64,000 bases of DNA from Asanoa sp. WMMD1127 (GCF_029626225.1 NZ_JARUBP010000001.1:496001-560000), one strand, 5' to 3'; positions 38,092 to 47,560 are shown, numbered from the stretch's first letter. Translations and numbers: made by a program. The notes: generated from the letters alone by a model not told the origin.

Positions 38092-39576
38092 CTAACGTCC
38101 GGGTCGAGCGGCGCTGGAGACGGTCTCCGCGGGCGCGGGCGCCGCCCGCAGCAGGGTGGTGATCCGCTTGCGGCGACCGAGGAAGAGCACCCCGACCGCC
38201 GTGGCGAGCGACCCGAGGGCCAGGTAGTAGACCTGGTCCGGCAGCACGTCGACGAGCCGCACCAGGCCGCTGCCCAGCCCGCCGCCGAGCGCGGCGAAGA
38301 GCCAGTAGACGCCCAACGTCTGGCCGAGGAACGCCGGCGAGACCACGTCCGCCGTCGTGCTGATGCCGACCGCGGCGATCACCAGCTCGCCGCAGGCGTG
38401 CAGCGCGTAGACCACCAGCAGCCAGAGCACCGACACCCGTTCGCCGCCGACGGCCAGGCTCGCGGCGACCGCCATCACCAGGAAGCTGGCGCCGGCCAGC
38501 AGCAGCCCGACGCCGAACTTGACCGGCGCGCCGGCCCGGGCGCCCAGCCGGGGCAGGCTCCAGGCGAGCACGGGCGCGAGCACAAGGATGCCCAGCGGCG
38601 TGGCCGACTGCAGCCAGCTCGCCGGCAGCGTGAAACCGAGGACGTCGCGGTCCGTGTGGTCTTTGGCGAAGATGTTGAGCACGGAGCTGGCCTGCGCGAC
38701 CAGCATCCAGAACAGGCCGGAACCGAGGAAGATCCAGAGCATCGGCCGCAGCCGGCGCCGTTCCCCGGCCGTCAGCTGCGGGTTGCGGGCGAGCAGCAGG
38801 TAGCAGCCGGCCGGCAGCACGAGGGTCAGCAGGCCGACGACGATGATCAACCGTTGTGCGCTGAGCGCTCCGGCGACCGCGCCCGCCGCGACCAGCAGCG
38901 CCACCACCCCGGCGACCGCGCCCGATCGGCGGGCGGTCCGGCGGCGCTGGTCGGCCGTCAGCGGCCGGTGCGGTTCGGCGCCCACGGCGCCGAAGTGCCC
39001 GCGGCCGGCCGCGAACTGCACCGCACCGATCAGCATCGCCACGCCACTCGCCGCGAAGCCGAGCCGCCAGTCGACCCGCTCACCGAGGAAGCCGCAGATC
39101 AGCGGCGAGGCCAGCGCGCTGATCTGGATGCCGACGTAGAACATCGAGATGGCCGCCTCGCGCCGGCCGCTGTCGGCGCCGCAGAGCGTGTTGACCAGGG
39201 CCTGCTGGTTGGGCTTGAAGAGCCCGGCGCCGCAGACGGTGAGGAACAGGCCGAGCGCCGTGCACCAGGCCGGCCCGACCGACAGCGCCAGGTAGCCGGC
39301 CGCCAGGACCAGCGTGCCGAGCGCGATCGCCCGCTGCTGGCCGAGCACCCGGTCGCCGAGCCAGCCGCCCGGCAGTGCCGCCAGGAAGCTGAGGCCGAGG
39401 TGGGCGGCGAACAGGGCCGAGGCGTCACCCGCCGGCAGGCCCAGGCCGCCGTCGTCGACCGGCGCGACCGCGAACAGCACGAGGATCGCCTGCATGCCGT
39501 AGAAGCCGAACCGCTCCCACATGTCGGTCAGGAACAGCGTCGCGAACCAACCGCGCAGCTGGAAAGGCGTTGTCAT
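38092..39576 (-). CDS. POT/PTR2-family proton-dependent transporter
   Basis: 494 residues, about 12-14 transmembrane segments. The N-terminal proton site motif is DMWERFGFYGMQAIL (ExxERFxxYG), and AGLFKPNQQALVNTL is the PTR2 signature. Most members import peptides, but its ATGA coupling to the antiporter and position just ahead of the cyclase genes suggest product or intermediate transport. Import of a peptide cannot be excluded. Confidence 0.85.
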   Translation of the reverse strand: MTTPFQLRGWFATLFLTDMWERFGFYGMQAILVLFAVAPVDDGGLGLPAGDASALFAAHLGLSFLAALPGGWLGDRVLGQQRAIALGTLVLAAGYLALSVGPAWCTALGLFLTVCGAGLFKPNQQALVNTLCGADSGRREAAISMFYVGIQISALASPLICGFLGERVDWRLGFAASGVAMLIGAVQFAAGRGHFGAVGAEPHRPLTADQRRRTARRSGAVAGVVALLVAAGAVAGALSAQRLIIVVGLLTLVLPAGCYLLLARNPQLTAGERRRLRPMLWIFLGSGLFWMLVAQASSVLNIFAKDHTDRDVLGFTLPASWLQSATPLGILVLAPVLAWSLPRLGARAGAPVKFGVGLLLAGASFLVMAVAASLAVGGERVSVLWLLVVYALHACGELVIAAVGISTTADVVSPAFLGQTLGVYWLFAALGGGLGSGLVRLVDVLPDQVYYLALGSLATAVGVLFLGRRKRITTLLRAAPAPAETVSSAARPGR

Positions 39577-40925
39577 GTGCGCTCCCCGGCGGGTGTCGTG
39601 TGGGGTTCAGGGACCGGCTCGCCGGCGCGTTCCATCCGGGCCCGCTCGTCCGGTCGCAGCGGCACGCCGGCCATCGCCCAGCGCAGCAGCGGTGGTGACA
39701 TCACCGAGGTGACGATCGCGACGACGATCACGACGGTGTAGCTGGTCGAGTTGAAGACGCCGAGGCTGAGCCCGACGGCCGCGACGACGGCCCCGACGGC
39801 GCCACGGGCGTTGAGCGCCGCGCCGAGGGCGAAGGACTCCCGGTTGCCGATCCCGCCCGTGCGGGCGCCGAGGTAGGCGCCACCGAACTTGCCGACGACG
39901 GCCACGGCCGTCACCACGACGGCGGCCAGGGCGACCTCGGGCCGGACGAGCGCGCCGAGGTCCATCCGCAGTCCCACGGTCGCGAGAAACAACGGCGCGA
40001 GCACGGACAGCACGAACCCACGCAGCGGCGACAGCCGCAGCGGTGTCAGCACCCCGGTCGACCCGATGACGATGCCGGTCACGAACGCGCCGAGCACCGG
40101 CTCGAGGCCGAGCGCGTTGGTGCCGGCCGAGCCGAGCAGCAGCAGCACCACGCAGACCGCGGCGGACACGCCGGGCTCCGACCGCCCGGCCGTCCGAAGC
40201 ACCCACCCGACCAGCGGCCGCGCCACCAGCGCGGCCAACGGGACGACCACGAGCGCCACGCCGACGGACCGGCCGATCTCCCACGGCGACCCGCCCGACG
40301 CGGCCATTCCGCCGCCGACCGCGAGCAGCAGCCAGGCGACCGCGTCGTCGATCGTCGCGGCGGTGAGCGTGAGCTGGCCGACGTCGCGATGCAGCAGCCG
40401 CAGGTCGCTCAGCGTCTTGGCGATCACCGGAATCGCGCTGACCCCCATGGCCACCGCCATCAGCACCGCGAAGACCGGCCGGTCGGCGCTCGGGCCGAGC
40501 ATCGCGGCCGGCAGCACCCAGCCGAGCCCGAACCCGAGCGCCAGCGGCACGACCAGGCCGCTCACGCTGACCCGGGCGGCCACGCCGCCACGGCGGCGCA
40601 CCATGCTCAGGTCGAGCTCGATGCCCGTCAGCCCGACCAGCAGCAGGATGCCGAGCTGGGCGACCGCGTCGAGCAGGTGAAACTGGGCCGGGTCGGCCGG
40701 CAGCAGCCAAGCGGCCACGTCCGGGGCCAGCCAACCCAGCACCGACGCACCCAGCAGCACCCCGGTGAGCAGCTCACCGACGACCGGCGGCATCCCCAGC
40801 CGGCTGGCCAGCCGACCGAGCAGCACGGCGCCGAGCAGCAGCGTCGCCAGCTGGATCAGGAGCACCAGCAGGTCGTCCGCCCGCAGGGGCGGCGCCGTGG
40901 CGGCCAGGAACGTCGTGCCGCTCAC
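39573..40925 (-). CDS. Na+/H+ (cation:proton) antiporter, CPA2 family
   Basis: 450 residues with about twelve hydrophobic segments. GLTGIELDLSMVRR, VSAIPVIAKTLSDL and the paired acidic AATIDDAVAWLLL are the CPA2 signature. Start GTG 40925 overlaps the halogenase stop (GTGA). Such antiporters recur in pentangular polyphenol clusters, where they are assumed to assist self-resistance or export. This role is inference from context. Confidence 0.9.
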   Translation of the reverse strand: MSGTTFLAATAPPLRADDLLVLLIQLATLLLGAVLLGRLASRLGMPPVVGELLTGVLLGASVLGWLAPDVAAWLLPADPAQFHLLDAVAQLGILLLVGLTGIELDLSMVRRRGGVAARVSVSGLVVPLALGFGLGWVLPAAMLGPSADRPVFAVLMAVAMGVSAIPVIAKTLSDLRLLHRDVGQLTLTAATIDDAVAWLLLAVGGGMAASGGSPWEIGRSVGVALVVVPLAALVARPLVGWVLRTAGRSEPGVSAAVCVVLLLLGSAGTNALGLEPVLGAFVTGIVIGSTGVLTPLRLSPLRGFVLSVLAPLFLATVGLRMDLGALVRPEVALAAVVVTAVAVVGKFGGAYLGARTGGIGNRESFALGAALNARGAVGAVVAAVGLSLGVFNSTSYTVVIVVAIVTSVMSPPLLRWAMAGVPLRPDERARMERAGEPVPEPHTTPAGERT

Positions 40926-42319
40926 GGCCGGAGCACCGGCTCCTGCGCCCGGGCCAGCCCGAGCCGGGGTTCGGTGACGAGATAGAGGCCGCCCACCGCG
41001 TTCTCCGGCTTGGTCGGCGACTGGCGCAGCTCGTGCTCCCGGTTGAGGTTGGCCAGCGGGTTCGGGTCGCCGCTGGTCTCACCGGTGAGATGCCGGCTGA
41101 CCCGGGAGTACGCCTCCTGCGCGTCCTCCAGGTCCTCGATGCCGGTGATGATCCGGTCGAAGGCGGCCTGCAGGTTGAGGTCCTGGCGGGCCTGCGCGCT
41201 GAGCTTCTGGGCGTTGTAGAAGTGGTGGTCCTTGCCCTTGTAGCTGTCGTAGAAGACCGAGACCAGGACCAGCAGCCGCTCGTACGCGTGCCGGTAGACG
41301 GTGTCGAAGAAGTTCAGCGCCTCCTGCTCGGTCGTCTCGCCGCGCAGGGTGCTGCCGAGCGCGGCGGCGCCGAGCATCGCGCTGTAGGTGGCCAGGTGCA
41401 CGCCGGTGGACAGCAGCGGGTCCAGGAACAGGGCGGCGTCACCGCAGACGAGGTAGCCCGGACCGGAGGTCTGCTCGGTGGCGTACGAGTAGTCCTGCTC
41501 GACCTTGAGCCCCGTGACCCGCTTGGCGTCGGCGAGCAGGTCCCGCACCGCCGCCGACTGGGCCATCGCCTCGTCGTAGACCGCCTCGACGCTGCCGAGC
41601 TCCTTGCGCCGCTCGTTGAACAGGTCCCGGCTGGTGACCAGGCCGACGCTGTGGGTGCCGTCGTGCAGCGGGATCACCCAGAACCAGCCGGTCGGGATCG
41701 AGCAGACCGCGATCGCGCCGGGCGGACCCACCTCGAGCTTCTTGACGCCCTCCCAGTAGCCCCAGGCGGCGACGTTCTTGAACACCTCGTGCAGCTCGCG
41801 GGTCTTGAACTGCTGGTTGGTCAGCACGCCGGCGCGGCCCGAGCAGTCCACCACCCAGTCGAAGGTGATCCGGCCGGTCACGCCGTCCTCGTCCTGCCAG
41901 CGGGCCGCCACCGCACGCCCGTCGGCGAACTCGACGCCGCGCACGCCAACGCCCTCGTGCACGTCGACGCCCAGCTCGCGGGCGTGGTCCAGGAGCACCT
42001 TGTCGAACTCGGAGCGCACCACCTGCCAGGCGTTGGGCGCGCCGCCCATGCGGTTGAAGACGACCTCCCACTGGTCCGGACCCCAGAAGAAGTACGCGCC
42101 GCCCTTCGGCTGGAACCCGTGCGCCTCGATCTTGTCGAGCACGCCGAGCTGGGCGAAGATCGGCCGGCACGACGGCAGGATCGACTCGCCGATGTGGTAG
42201 CGCGGGAACGTGTCCCGCTCGAGCAGGGTCACCTGGAACCCCTGCCGGGCCAGCAGGCCGGCGGCGGTCGAACCGGCGGGACCACCGCCGATGACCAGGA
42301 TCTGAGTGGCTTCACGCAT
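40922..42319 (-). CDS. FAD-dependent halogenase (phenolic, CmlS/PltM-like group)
   Basis: 465 residues. FAD motif ILVIGGGPAGSTAAGLLA, GESILPSCRPIF, conserved Lys72 in FQPKGGAYFFWG and the halogenase signature WFWVIP (W212-x-W214-x-I-P217) are all present, along with VVDCSGRAG and GYLVCGDAALFLDPLLSTG. The conserved Lys supports true halogenation through a chloramine-type intermediate rather than simple hydroxylation. It heads the 9-kb core operon behind a repeat-type regulatory site. A separate flavin reductase is not seen nearby. The target is probably a phenolic ring of the polyketide. Confidence 0.85.
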   Translation of the reverse strand: MREATQILVIGGGPAGSTAAGLLARQGFQVTLLERDTFPRYHIGESILPSCRPIFAQLGVLDKIEAHGFQPKGGAYFFWGPDQWEVVFNRMGGAPNAWQVVRSEFDKVLLDHARELGVDVHEGVGVRGVEFADGRAVAARWQDEDGVTGRITFDWVVDCSGRAGVLTNQQFKTRELHEVFKNVAAWGYWEGVKKLEVGPPGAIAVCSIPTGWFWVIPLHDGTHSVGLVTSRDLFNERRKELGSVEAVYDEAMAQSAAVRDLLADAKRVTGLKVEQDYSYATEQTSGPGYLVCGDAALFLDPLLSTGVHLATYSAMLGAAALGSTLRGETTEQEALNFFDTVYRHAYERLLVLVSVFYDSYKGKDHHFYNAQKLSAQARQDLNLQAAFDRIITGIEDLEDAQEAYSRVSRHLTGETSGDPNPLANLNREHELRQSPTKPENAVGGLYLVTEPRLGLARAQEPVLRP

Positions 42320-42369
42320 CGCGTTGTCTCCGTCCGTTGGCGGCGGTCGGTGATGGACCCTGCCAACGG

Positions 42370-42387
42370 CGGCTGGAGGACGGCTGG
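42370..42387 (-). promoter_or_regulatory. Candidate SARP box (CCAG-N7-CCAG) upstream of the core PKS operon
   Basis: On the minus strand CCAGCCGTCCTCCAGCCG contains the heptamer CCAGCCG twice with an exact 11-bp period, 51-68 bp before the halogenase ATG. The same CCAG-N7-CCAG pattern is found upstream of the GlmU-like operon (28772) and the hydroxylase operon (42428). Confidence 0.6.
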
Positions 42388-42427
42388 CGCGCCGGTAGTG
42401 GCCAGAACGCCCCGGCGGACGGCCTCG

Positions 42428-42445
42428 CCAGGTGGCCGCCAGTCG
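42428..42445 (+). promoter_or_regulatory. Candidate SARP box (CCAG-N7-CCAG) upstream of the hydroxylase operon
   Basis: CCAGGTGGCCGCCAGTCG places CCAG (in fact CGCCAG) twice at an 11-bp period, ~68-85 bp ahead of ATG 42513 and in the orientation of that plus-strand operon. It shares the intergenic region with the halogenase site, so both divergent operons could answer to the same activator. Confidence 0.5.
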
Positions 42446-42512
42446 CTCTCGATCCGCGCCGACCAGCATCCGGTTCGCTGGAACCCATTTGTCGGGCGGC
42501 AGGAAGGCAGAC

Positions 42513-44126
42513 ATGGACTACGACGAAGAGGTCCCCGTACTCATCGTGGGCGCCGGGCCGGTCGGCCTGTCGACGGCGCTCTTCCTGGCCAGGCAGGGGA
42601 TCCGGCCGACCCTGGTCGAGAAGCGGTCCGGCACCTCGGTGCTCCCCCGCGCGCCGGGACTGCAGGCCCGCACGATGGAGCTGTTCCGGGCGGCGGGCGC
42701 GGGCGCGGACGTACGCGCACTGGAGATCGGTGACTCCCACGAGTACTTCGAGGGCGGCATCCTGCGGGTCAACACGTTCGCCGAGATCGACGACGCCGTG
42801 CTGCTGGAGTCACCGTCGCTGGACGGCGAGCGGATCAGCCCGGAGCGGGTGATGGGCTGCGGGCAGGACCGCTACGAGACGGTGCTGATGGCCCGGGCCA
42901 CCGACGCGGGCGCCACCCTCCACTTCGGCACGCGACTGGTCGACCTGCACCAGGACGCCACGGGCGTCACGGCGACCGTCGAGGACGTCGAGTCGGGTGA
43001 CCGGCGCCGCTTCCGCGCGCGCTACCTGGTCGGCGCCGACGGGGCGCGCAGCAAGGTCCGTGAGGTCCTCGGCGTGCCCCGCAGCGGCCGCGGCAACGTC
43101 TTCAACGCGATGAGCATCTATTTCCGCGCGCCGGAGCTCGACGAACTGCTCCAGGGCCGGAAGTTCATCCTCTGCTACGCGATGGCCGGCGGCGTGATGG
43201 TCGGCCTGTCCCGGCTGCACGGCCAGGACCCGTGGCTGGCCGCGCCGCTCTATCACCCCGAGGACGGCGAGTCGCCGGCCGACTTCTCCGACGAGCGCTG
43301 CGTCGAGGTGGTGCGCACCGCCGCCGGCCGCGCCGACCTCGACGTCGAGATCGTCGCGAAGGTCCCGTGGGAGGGCGCCCAGCTGGTGGCCGAGCGGTTC
43401 CGGGTCGGCCGGGTGTTCCTGGCCGGCGACGCGGCGCACCTGCACCCGCCGGCCGGCGGTTTCGGCGCCAACACCGGGATCCACGACGCGCACAACCTGG
43501 CCTGGAAGCTGACCGCGGCGCTGCGCGGCCAGGGCGGCGAGGGGCTGCTCGACAGCTACGACGCGGAGCGCCGGCCGCTGGGCGCCGCGATGGCCGAGCA
43601 GGCGATGGTGCGCAACCGGATCCGGCACGGCATCGCCAAGCCCGACGACCACGAGCGGATGGTGGACGACATCATCATCACGCTGGGCTACCGCTACCGA
43701 TCGACGGCGCTGACCGGCGCCGACTCCCCCGACGTGCTGGTCCCCCGGCTGGAGCTGCTCGGCGAGCCGGGCACGCGGGCGCCGCACGTGTGGCTCGACC
43801 GGGCCGGCGAGCGGATCTCCACGATCGACCTGTTCTTCGGCTCTTGGGTGCTGCTCACGGGGGTCGAGGGCGACGCCTGGGCCAAGGCCGCGGCGGTGGT
43901 CGCCGAGCGCCTGCCGGTGCCCTTGCAGTGCTACCGCATCGGGCCGGGCGGCGACCTGGCCGACCCGGAGCAGCGGTGGGCGCAGGCCTACGGGGTGACC
44001 GGCAACGGTGCCGTGCTCGTGCGGCCCGACGCGTTCGTCGCCTGGCGCAGCGCGGACGAGGTGGCCGAGCCCGACGTGGTGCTGGCCGAGGCGCTGGCCC
44101 GGATGGCCGACGTCCCGCTCCGCTGA
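42513..44126 (+). CDS. FAD-dependent aromatic polyketide hydroxylase (group A, WhiE-ORFVIII/PgaE-like)
   Basis: 537 residues. The dinucleotide motif VLIVGAGPVGLSTALFLARQ, the GD motif VFLAGDAAHLHPPAGGFG and NTGIHDAHNLAWKL are those of p-hydroxybenzoate hydroxylase-type enzymes. A C-terminal thioredoxin-like tail (~430-537) is of usual size. ATG 42513 has AGGAAGG 6 nt ahead. It begins a plus-strand operon with DUF1772, P450 and SchA/CurD genes. It hydroxylates a ring position or oxidises the scaffold; Baeyer-Villiger activity is possible. Confidence 0.9.
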   Translation: MDYDEEVPVLIVGAGPVGLSTALFLARQGIRPTLVEKRSGTSVLPRAPGLQARTMELFRAAGAGADVRALEIGDSHEYFEGGILRVNTFAEIDDAVLLESPSLDGERISPERVMGCGQDRYETVLMARATDAGATLHFGTRLVDLHQDATGVTATVEDVESGDRRRFRARYLVGADGARSKVREVLGVPRSGRGNVFNAMSIYFRAPELDELLQGRKFILCYAMAGGVMVGLSRLHGQDPWLAAPLYHPEDGESPADFSDERCVEVVRTAAGRADLDVEIVAKVPWEGAQLVAERFRVGRVFLAGDAAHLHPPAGGFGANTGIHDAHNLAWKLTAALRGQGGEGLLDSYDAERRPLGAAMAEQAMVRNRIRHGIAKPDDHERMVDDIIITLGYRYRSTALTGADSPDVLVPRLELLGEPGTRAPHVWLDRAGERISTIDLFFGSWVLLTGVEGDAWAKAAAVVAERLPVPLQCYRIGPGGDLADPEQRWAQAYGVTGNGAVLVRPDAFVAWRSADEVAEPDVVLAEALARMADVPLR

Positions 44127-44147
44127 GCGGTCAAGAAAGGATCCACT

Positions 44148-44600
44148 ATGGACCGTGTCCTCGCCGTCGTCGCCCTGCTCGGCAGCGGCGTCGTCACCGG
44201 TGTGCTGTTCGCCGTCGCGCTGAGCATGGTGCCGGCGCTGATGGCGATGACACCGGACCGCTACATCCACGCGCACAAGCTGCTCGGGCGGAACTGGGAT
44301 CCCACCATGCCGATCATCGTGATCGGCGCGACGCTGGCCGACCTGGCGTGGGCGGTGAGCGCCGGCACCGCGGCGACGCGGGCGACGGCGCTCACCGCCG
44401 CGGTCCTGCTCGTCGGCGTCTCCGTCGTCTCGCACCTGGCGAACGTGCCGATCAACAAGCGGATGCGGGCCGTCGACGCGGACGCGATCCCGGCCGACTG
44501 GTCCGACCCGCGGCCGGTCTGGCGGTCGTGGCACCTGCTCCGCACGTCCCTGGCCGCCGCGGCGTTCGCCGCCAACTGCCTGGCCGCCACGTGGGTCTGA
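44148..44600 (+). CDS. DUF1772 (anthrone oxygenase-like) membrane protein 2
   Basis: 150 residues with four hydrophobic segments. GVVTGVLFAVALSMVPALMA, HLANVPINKRMRAVDADAIP and VWRSWHLLRTSLAAAAFA parallel the copy at 34799, including the NVPINxxM core. It follows the FAD hydroxylase by 21 bp. Two copies in one cluster point to two oxidation steps or two partners. Confidence 0.8.
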   Translation: MDRVLAVVALLGSGVVTGVLFAVALSMVPALMAMTPDRYIHAHKLLGRNWDPTMPIIVIGATLADLAWAVSAGTAATRATALTAAVLLVGVSVVSHLANVPINKRMRAVDADAIPADWSDPRPVWRSWHLLRTSLAAAAFAANCLAATWV

Positions 44601-44642
44601 CCCGCGGGGCGGTGCCGCTCCCGATCCGGAAGGACCACCATC

Positions 44643-45863
44643 GTGGCTGACCAAGCGGTCGCCGGACGCCCGGCGCCCATCGACTTCGACCCGTTCCATC
44701 CCGCGCACCGGGCCGACCCCTACCCGGTCTACCGCCGGCTGCGTGAACGGGCGCCGGTGTTCCGTACGCCCCGGGGCCATTGGTTGGTCAGCGGCTATCA
44801 CGACTGCCAGGCGGTGTTCCGCGACCCGCGCTTCGGCCACGGCACCGGCGCCGCGTTGCGGGAGAACACCTTCCGCCGCCCGGTCACCGGCCGCAGCCTG
44901 CCGTTCATCCTGCTGGACCCGCCCGAGCACACCCGGCTGCGGTCGCTGGTCAGCCGGGCCTTCACCCCGCGGCGGATCGAGCGGCTCGCACCGCGGATCC
45001 AGGAGATCGTCGACGAGATGGTCGACGCGATGCTGGAGGCGGGCGCGGCGGACGTCATCGGCGACTTCGGGTATCCGCTGCCGGCGACGGTGATCAGCGA
45101 GATGCTCGGCGTGCCGGCCGCCGACCGCGAGGCGGTCAAGGAGCTCTCGCACCTGGTCGCCCGGGGCGTCGACCCCGACTTCAACCACACCCCGGAGGAG
45201 CTGCGGGAGCGCAACGAGGCGTTCGCGGCGTTCGACGAGTACTTCCACGAGCTGCTCGCACAGCGCCGGCAGCAGCCCGGCGACGATCTGCTCAGCGACC
45301 TGGTCGCGGTGCGGGACAACGACGAGCGGCTCAGCGAGAACGAGCTGCTGACCACGTGCATCCTGCTCTACGTCGCCGGTCACGAGACGACGATGGACCT
45401 GATCGGCAACGGCACCCTGGCCCTGCTCCGCAACCCCGCCGAGCACGAACGGTGGCGCGCGGACCCGGGTCTGGCCACGACCGCGGTCGAGGAGCTGCTG
45501 CGCTACGACCCGCCGACCCAGATGAGCCGGCGCACCGCCCTGGCCGACGTCCGGCTGGGCGACCACGAGATCGCCGCGGGCGACCAGGTCGTGCTGCTGC
45601 GCGGCGCGGCCAACCGCGACCCGGCGGCCTTCGCCGACCCGGAGCGCCTCGACCTCGGCCGGGCGGACAACCGGCACATCTCGTTCGACGGCGGCATCCA
45701 CTTCTGCCTCGGCGCCGCGCTGGCCCGGCTGGAGGGGCGCATCGCGCTCGGCACGCTGGTCCGCCGGGCCGCCCGGATCGAGCTCGACAGCGACGAGCTG
45801 ACCTACCGCTCCAACCTGATCATTCGTGGCCTGACGGCGCTGCCCGTCCGGCTCACCGCCTAG
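44643..45863 (+). CDS. Cytochrome P450 2
   Basis: 406 residues, beginning at GTG 44643 with GGAAGG upstream. The I-helix motif is YVAGHETTMDLIG, and the haem loop FDGGIHFCLGAALAR has Asp in place of the usual Gly after Phe. The first 100 residues match the P450 at 24633 (FDPF.P..RADPYP.Y.RLR), so the two are paralogues. It lies between DUF1772 and SchA/CurD genes. It is presumed to oxidise the polyketide. Confidence 0.93.
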   Translation: MADQAVAGRPAPIDFDPFHPAHRADPYPVYRRLRERAPVFRTPRGHWLVSGYHDCQAVFRDPRFGHGTGAALRENTFRRPVTGRSLPFILLDPPEHTRLRSLVSRAFTPRRIERLAPRIQEIVDEMVDAMLEAGAADVIGDFGYPLPATVISEMLGVPAADREAVKELSHLVARGVDPDFNHTPEELRERNEAFAAFDEYFHELLAQRRQQPGDDLLSDLVAVRDNDERLSENELLTTCILLYVAGHETTMDLIGNGTLALLRNPAEHERWRADPGLATTAVEELLRYDPPTQMSRRTALADVRLGDHEIAAGDQVVLLRGAANRDPAAFADPERLDLGRADNRHISFDGGIHFCLGAALARLEGRIALGTLVRRAARIELDSDELTYRSNLIIRGLTALPVRLTA

Positions 45864-45878
45864 AACGGAAGGCATCCG

Positions 45879-46244
45879 ATGCCGATCGCCGCCATCACCT
45901 ACGACATCAAGGCCGGTTGCGAGGACGAGATCGCGAAGATCTTCACCGGCTTCCGCCGGGTGGGCAACCCGGCGGTCACCGACGCCGCCGGGCGCGAGGT
46001 GGGCAAGATCCTCAGCACCGCGCTGTTCATCCGGGACGCCACGATGGTCCGCTTCATCGAGTACGAGGGCAGCCTCGCCGACGTCGCCCGGTTCATGGCC
46101 GGCCAGCCGGGCGTGCAGGAGGTCGAGCGCAAGCTCAAGCCGTTCCTGGCCTCGCCCCGCCACACGGACACTGTGGACGGTTTCGTCGCCACGCTGACCG
46201 GCAGCGAGATGCGCTGCCTGTCGGCCCTTTCCGTGCGCGACTGA
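45879..46244 (+). CDS. SchA/CurD-family protein 1
   Basis: 121 residues. PIAAITYDIKAGCEDEIAKI, FRRVGNPAVTDAAGREVG and FIEYEGSLADVARFMAGQPG are the family pattern seen in spore-pigment clusters (curD, schA, WhiE-ORFI). It lies 15 bp after the P450. A paralogue is at 55086. The family is required in some pigment pathways, perhaps as a small oxygenase or folding aid; its reaction is not established. Confidence 0.88.
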   Translation: MPIAAITYDIKAGCEDEIAKIFTGFRRVGNPAVTDAAGREVGKILSTALFIRDATMVRFIEYEGSLADVARFMAGQPGVQEVERKLKPFLASPRHTDTVDGFVATLTGSEMRCLSALSVRD

Positions 46245-46255
46245 CCGCGAAAGCA

Positions 46256-46313
46256 GGGGCGGCGGATCCGTCCCGGGACACCCCCCACCGGCGTCCGACG
46301 GATCCGCCGCCCC
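46256..46313. terminator. Strong bidirectional hairpin terminator
   Basis: GGGGCGGCGGATCCGTC and its exact complement form a perfect 17-bp stem with a 24-nt loop. It lies between the convergent SchA/CurD gene (plus, ends 46244) and glycosyltransferase 2 (minus, ends 46327). Confidence 0.8.
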
Positions 46314-46326
46314 GTTGTCGTGCCGG

Positions 46327-47508
46327 TCAGCGGGTCCCGGCTGGCTGTGGCACCCGGGCCAGCTCGGCCAGCGCCGCCGCCACCGCGTTGGGCGTCGGCT
46401 GCGCCGCCATGTCGGCGGCGAGCGCGGCCGCCTCGAGCCGGTAGCCGTCCTCGTCGAGGACCCGGCCGACCGCCTCGCGGATGCGCACGTCGGTGAGGTC
46501 CCCGTCGCGGTCGATGACCAGGCCGGCGCCCACGCCGGTGAGCCGCCGCGCGTGCACGGCGTGGTCCGGCAGCTGGGGAATGAGCACCTGCGGCACGCCG
46601 TGCGACAGCCCGGTCAGCATCGTGCCGGCGCCACCGTGCGCGACCAGCGCCGCGCTGCCCGGCACCACCAGGTGCAGCGGCACGTCGGTGACCACCCGCA
46701 CACCGGGCGGCAGCACGCCGAGCAGCGGCCGCTGTGCCGCGGTCACTGCCACCACCACCTCGACCCCGGTGCCGGCCAACACCGAGATCACCGGCCCGAT
46801 CAGCAGGTACGCCGGGTCGAGGCGGGCCATCGTCGTGCCCCACGTGACGCACACCCGCGGCCGGCGCGGCGCCGGCAGCGGCGACTCCTGGGTGCCCGGG
46901 CCGTTGAACGGCACGTAGCGCATCGGCAGGCGGTCGGCCAGGGTGTCGAGCTGGAACCGGCCGGGGCACGGGTCGACGGTGGGCGCGGCGGCCGGGTCCA
47001 CCGGGTCGAGCCCGTGCCGCGCGGCCAGCGGCGCCAGCAGGTCGGCGACCGGTCCGGACAGCCGGCTCAGCAGGTCGAGCCCGTAGGCGTGGCGGACGGC
47101 CGGCGTGCCGGTGGCGGCCGCGGCGAACGCGCCGGCCCACGCGGTGGGGTCGTAGACGACGAGGTCGGGGCGCCAGGCGCGGGTGAACTCGATCAGGTCG
47201 CCAGCCATCGCCTCCGCGATCTCGGCGAACACGGTCAGCGCCCGCGGCACCCCGCGCGCGGCCGGCCCACCGCCCGCCGGCTTCTGGTCGCCCGGCCGGT
47301 TGCGGCCGGCGAACGTGCGGAACGCCGGCAGCGGGTCGACGTCGGCGCCGACCGGCACCAGCGCGACCCCGGCGCCCGCGGCCGGCCCGGCCAGCGCGGG
47401 CGGCGCCGCGACCCGGACCTCGTGGCCCGCCGCGCGCAGCGCCCAGGCCAGCGGCGTCATCGCATAGAGGTGGCTGCGCCACGCCCACGTTGTCATCAGC
47501 ACCCGCAT
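46327..47508 (-). CDS. GT1-family glycosyltransferase 2
   Basis: 393 residues, GT-B fold. RVLMTTWAWRSHLYAMTPLA starts the acceptor domain, and AHGGAGTMLTGLSHGVPQV with HAVHARRLTGVGAG is the donor site. ATG 47508 matches the family N-terminus; a GTG at 47517 lies closer to the GGAGGG sequence and is possible. With glycosyltransferase 1 it suggests two sugars or a disaccharide. Genes for a deoxysugar pathway are not in the window apart from the RmlB-like fragment at the left edge. Confidence 0.88.
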   Translation of the reverse strand: MRVLMTTWAWRSHLYAMTPLAWALRAAGHEVRVAAPPALAGPAAGAGVALVPVGADVDPLPAFRTFAGRNRPGDQKPAGGGPAARGVPRALTVFAEIAEAMAGDLIEFTRAWRPDLVVYDPTAWAGAFAAAATGTPAVRHAYGLDLLSRLSGPVADLLAPLAARHGLDPVDPAAAPTVDPCPGRFQLDTLADRLPMRYVPFNGPGTQESPLPAPRRPRVCVTWGTTMARLDPAYLLIGPVISVLAGTGVEVVVAVTAAQRPLLGVLPPGVRVVTDVPLHLVVPGSAALVAHGGAGTMLTGLSHGVPQVLIPQLPDHAVHARRLTGVGAGLVIDRDGDLTDVRIREAVGRVLDEDGYRLEAAALAADMAAQPTPNAVAAALAELARVPQPAGTR

Positions 47509-47560
47509 CAGCGGCACCGTCCCTCCGTCGAAGGTGTTCCCGGTCCACGGTGCGCCGCCC

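Noticed and set aside
42810-46163. A 1,117-codon open frame on the minus strand across the hydroxylase-P450 genes
   Set aside because: It is opposite four well-supported genes, is His/Arg/Gly-rich and matches no family; typical antisense open frame of high-GC DNA.
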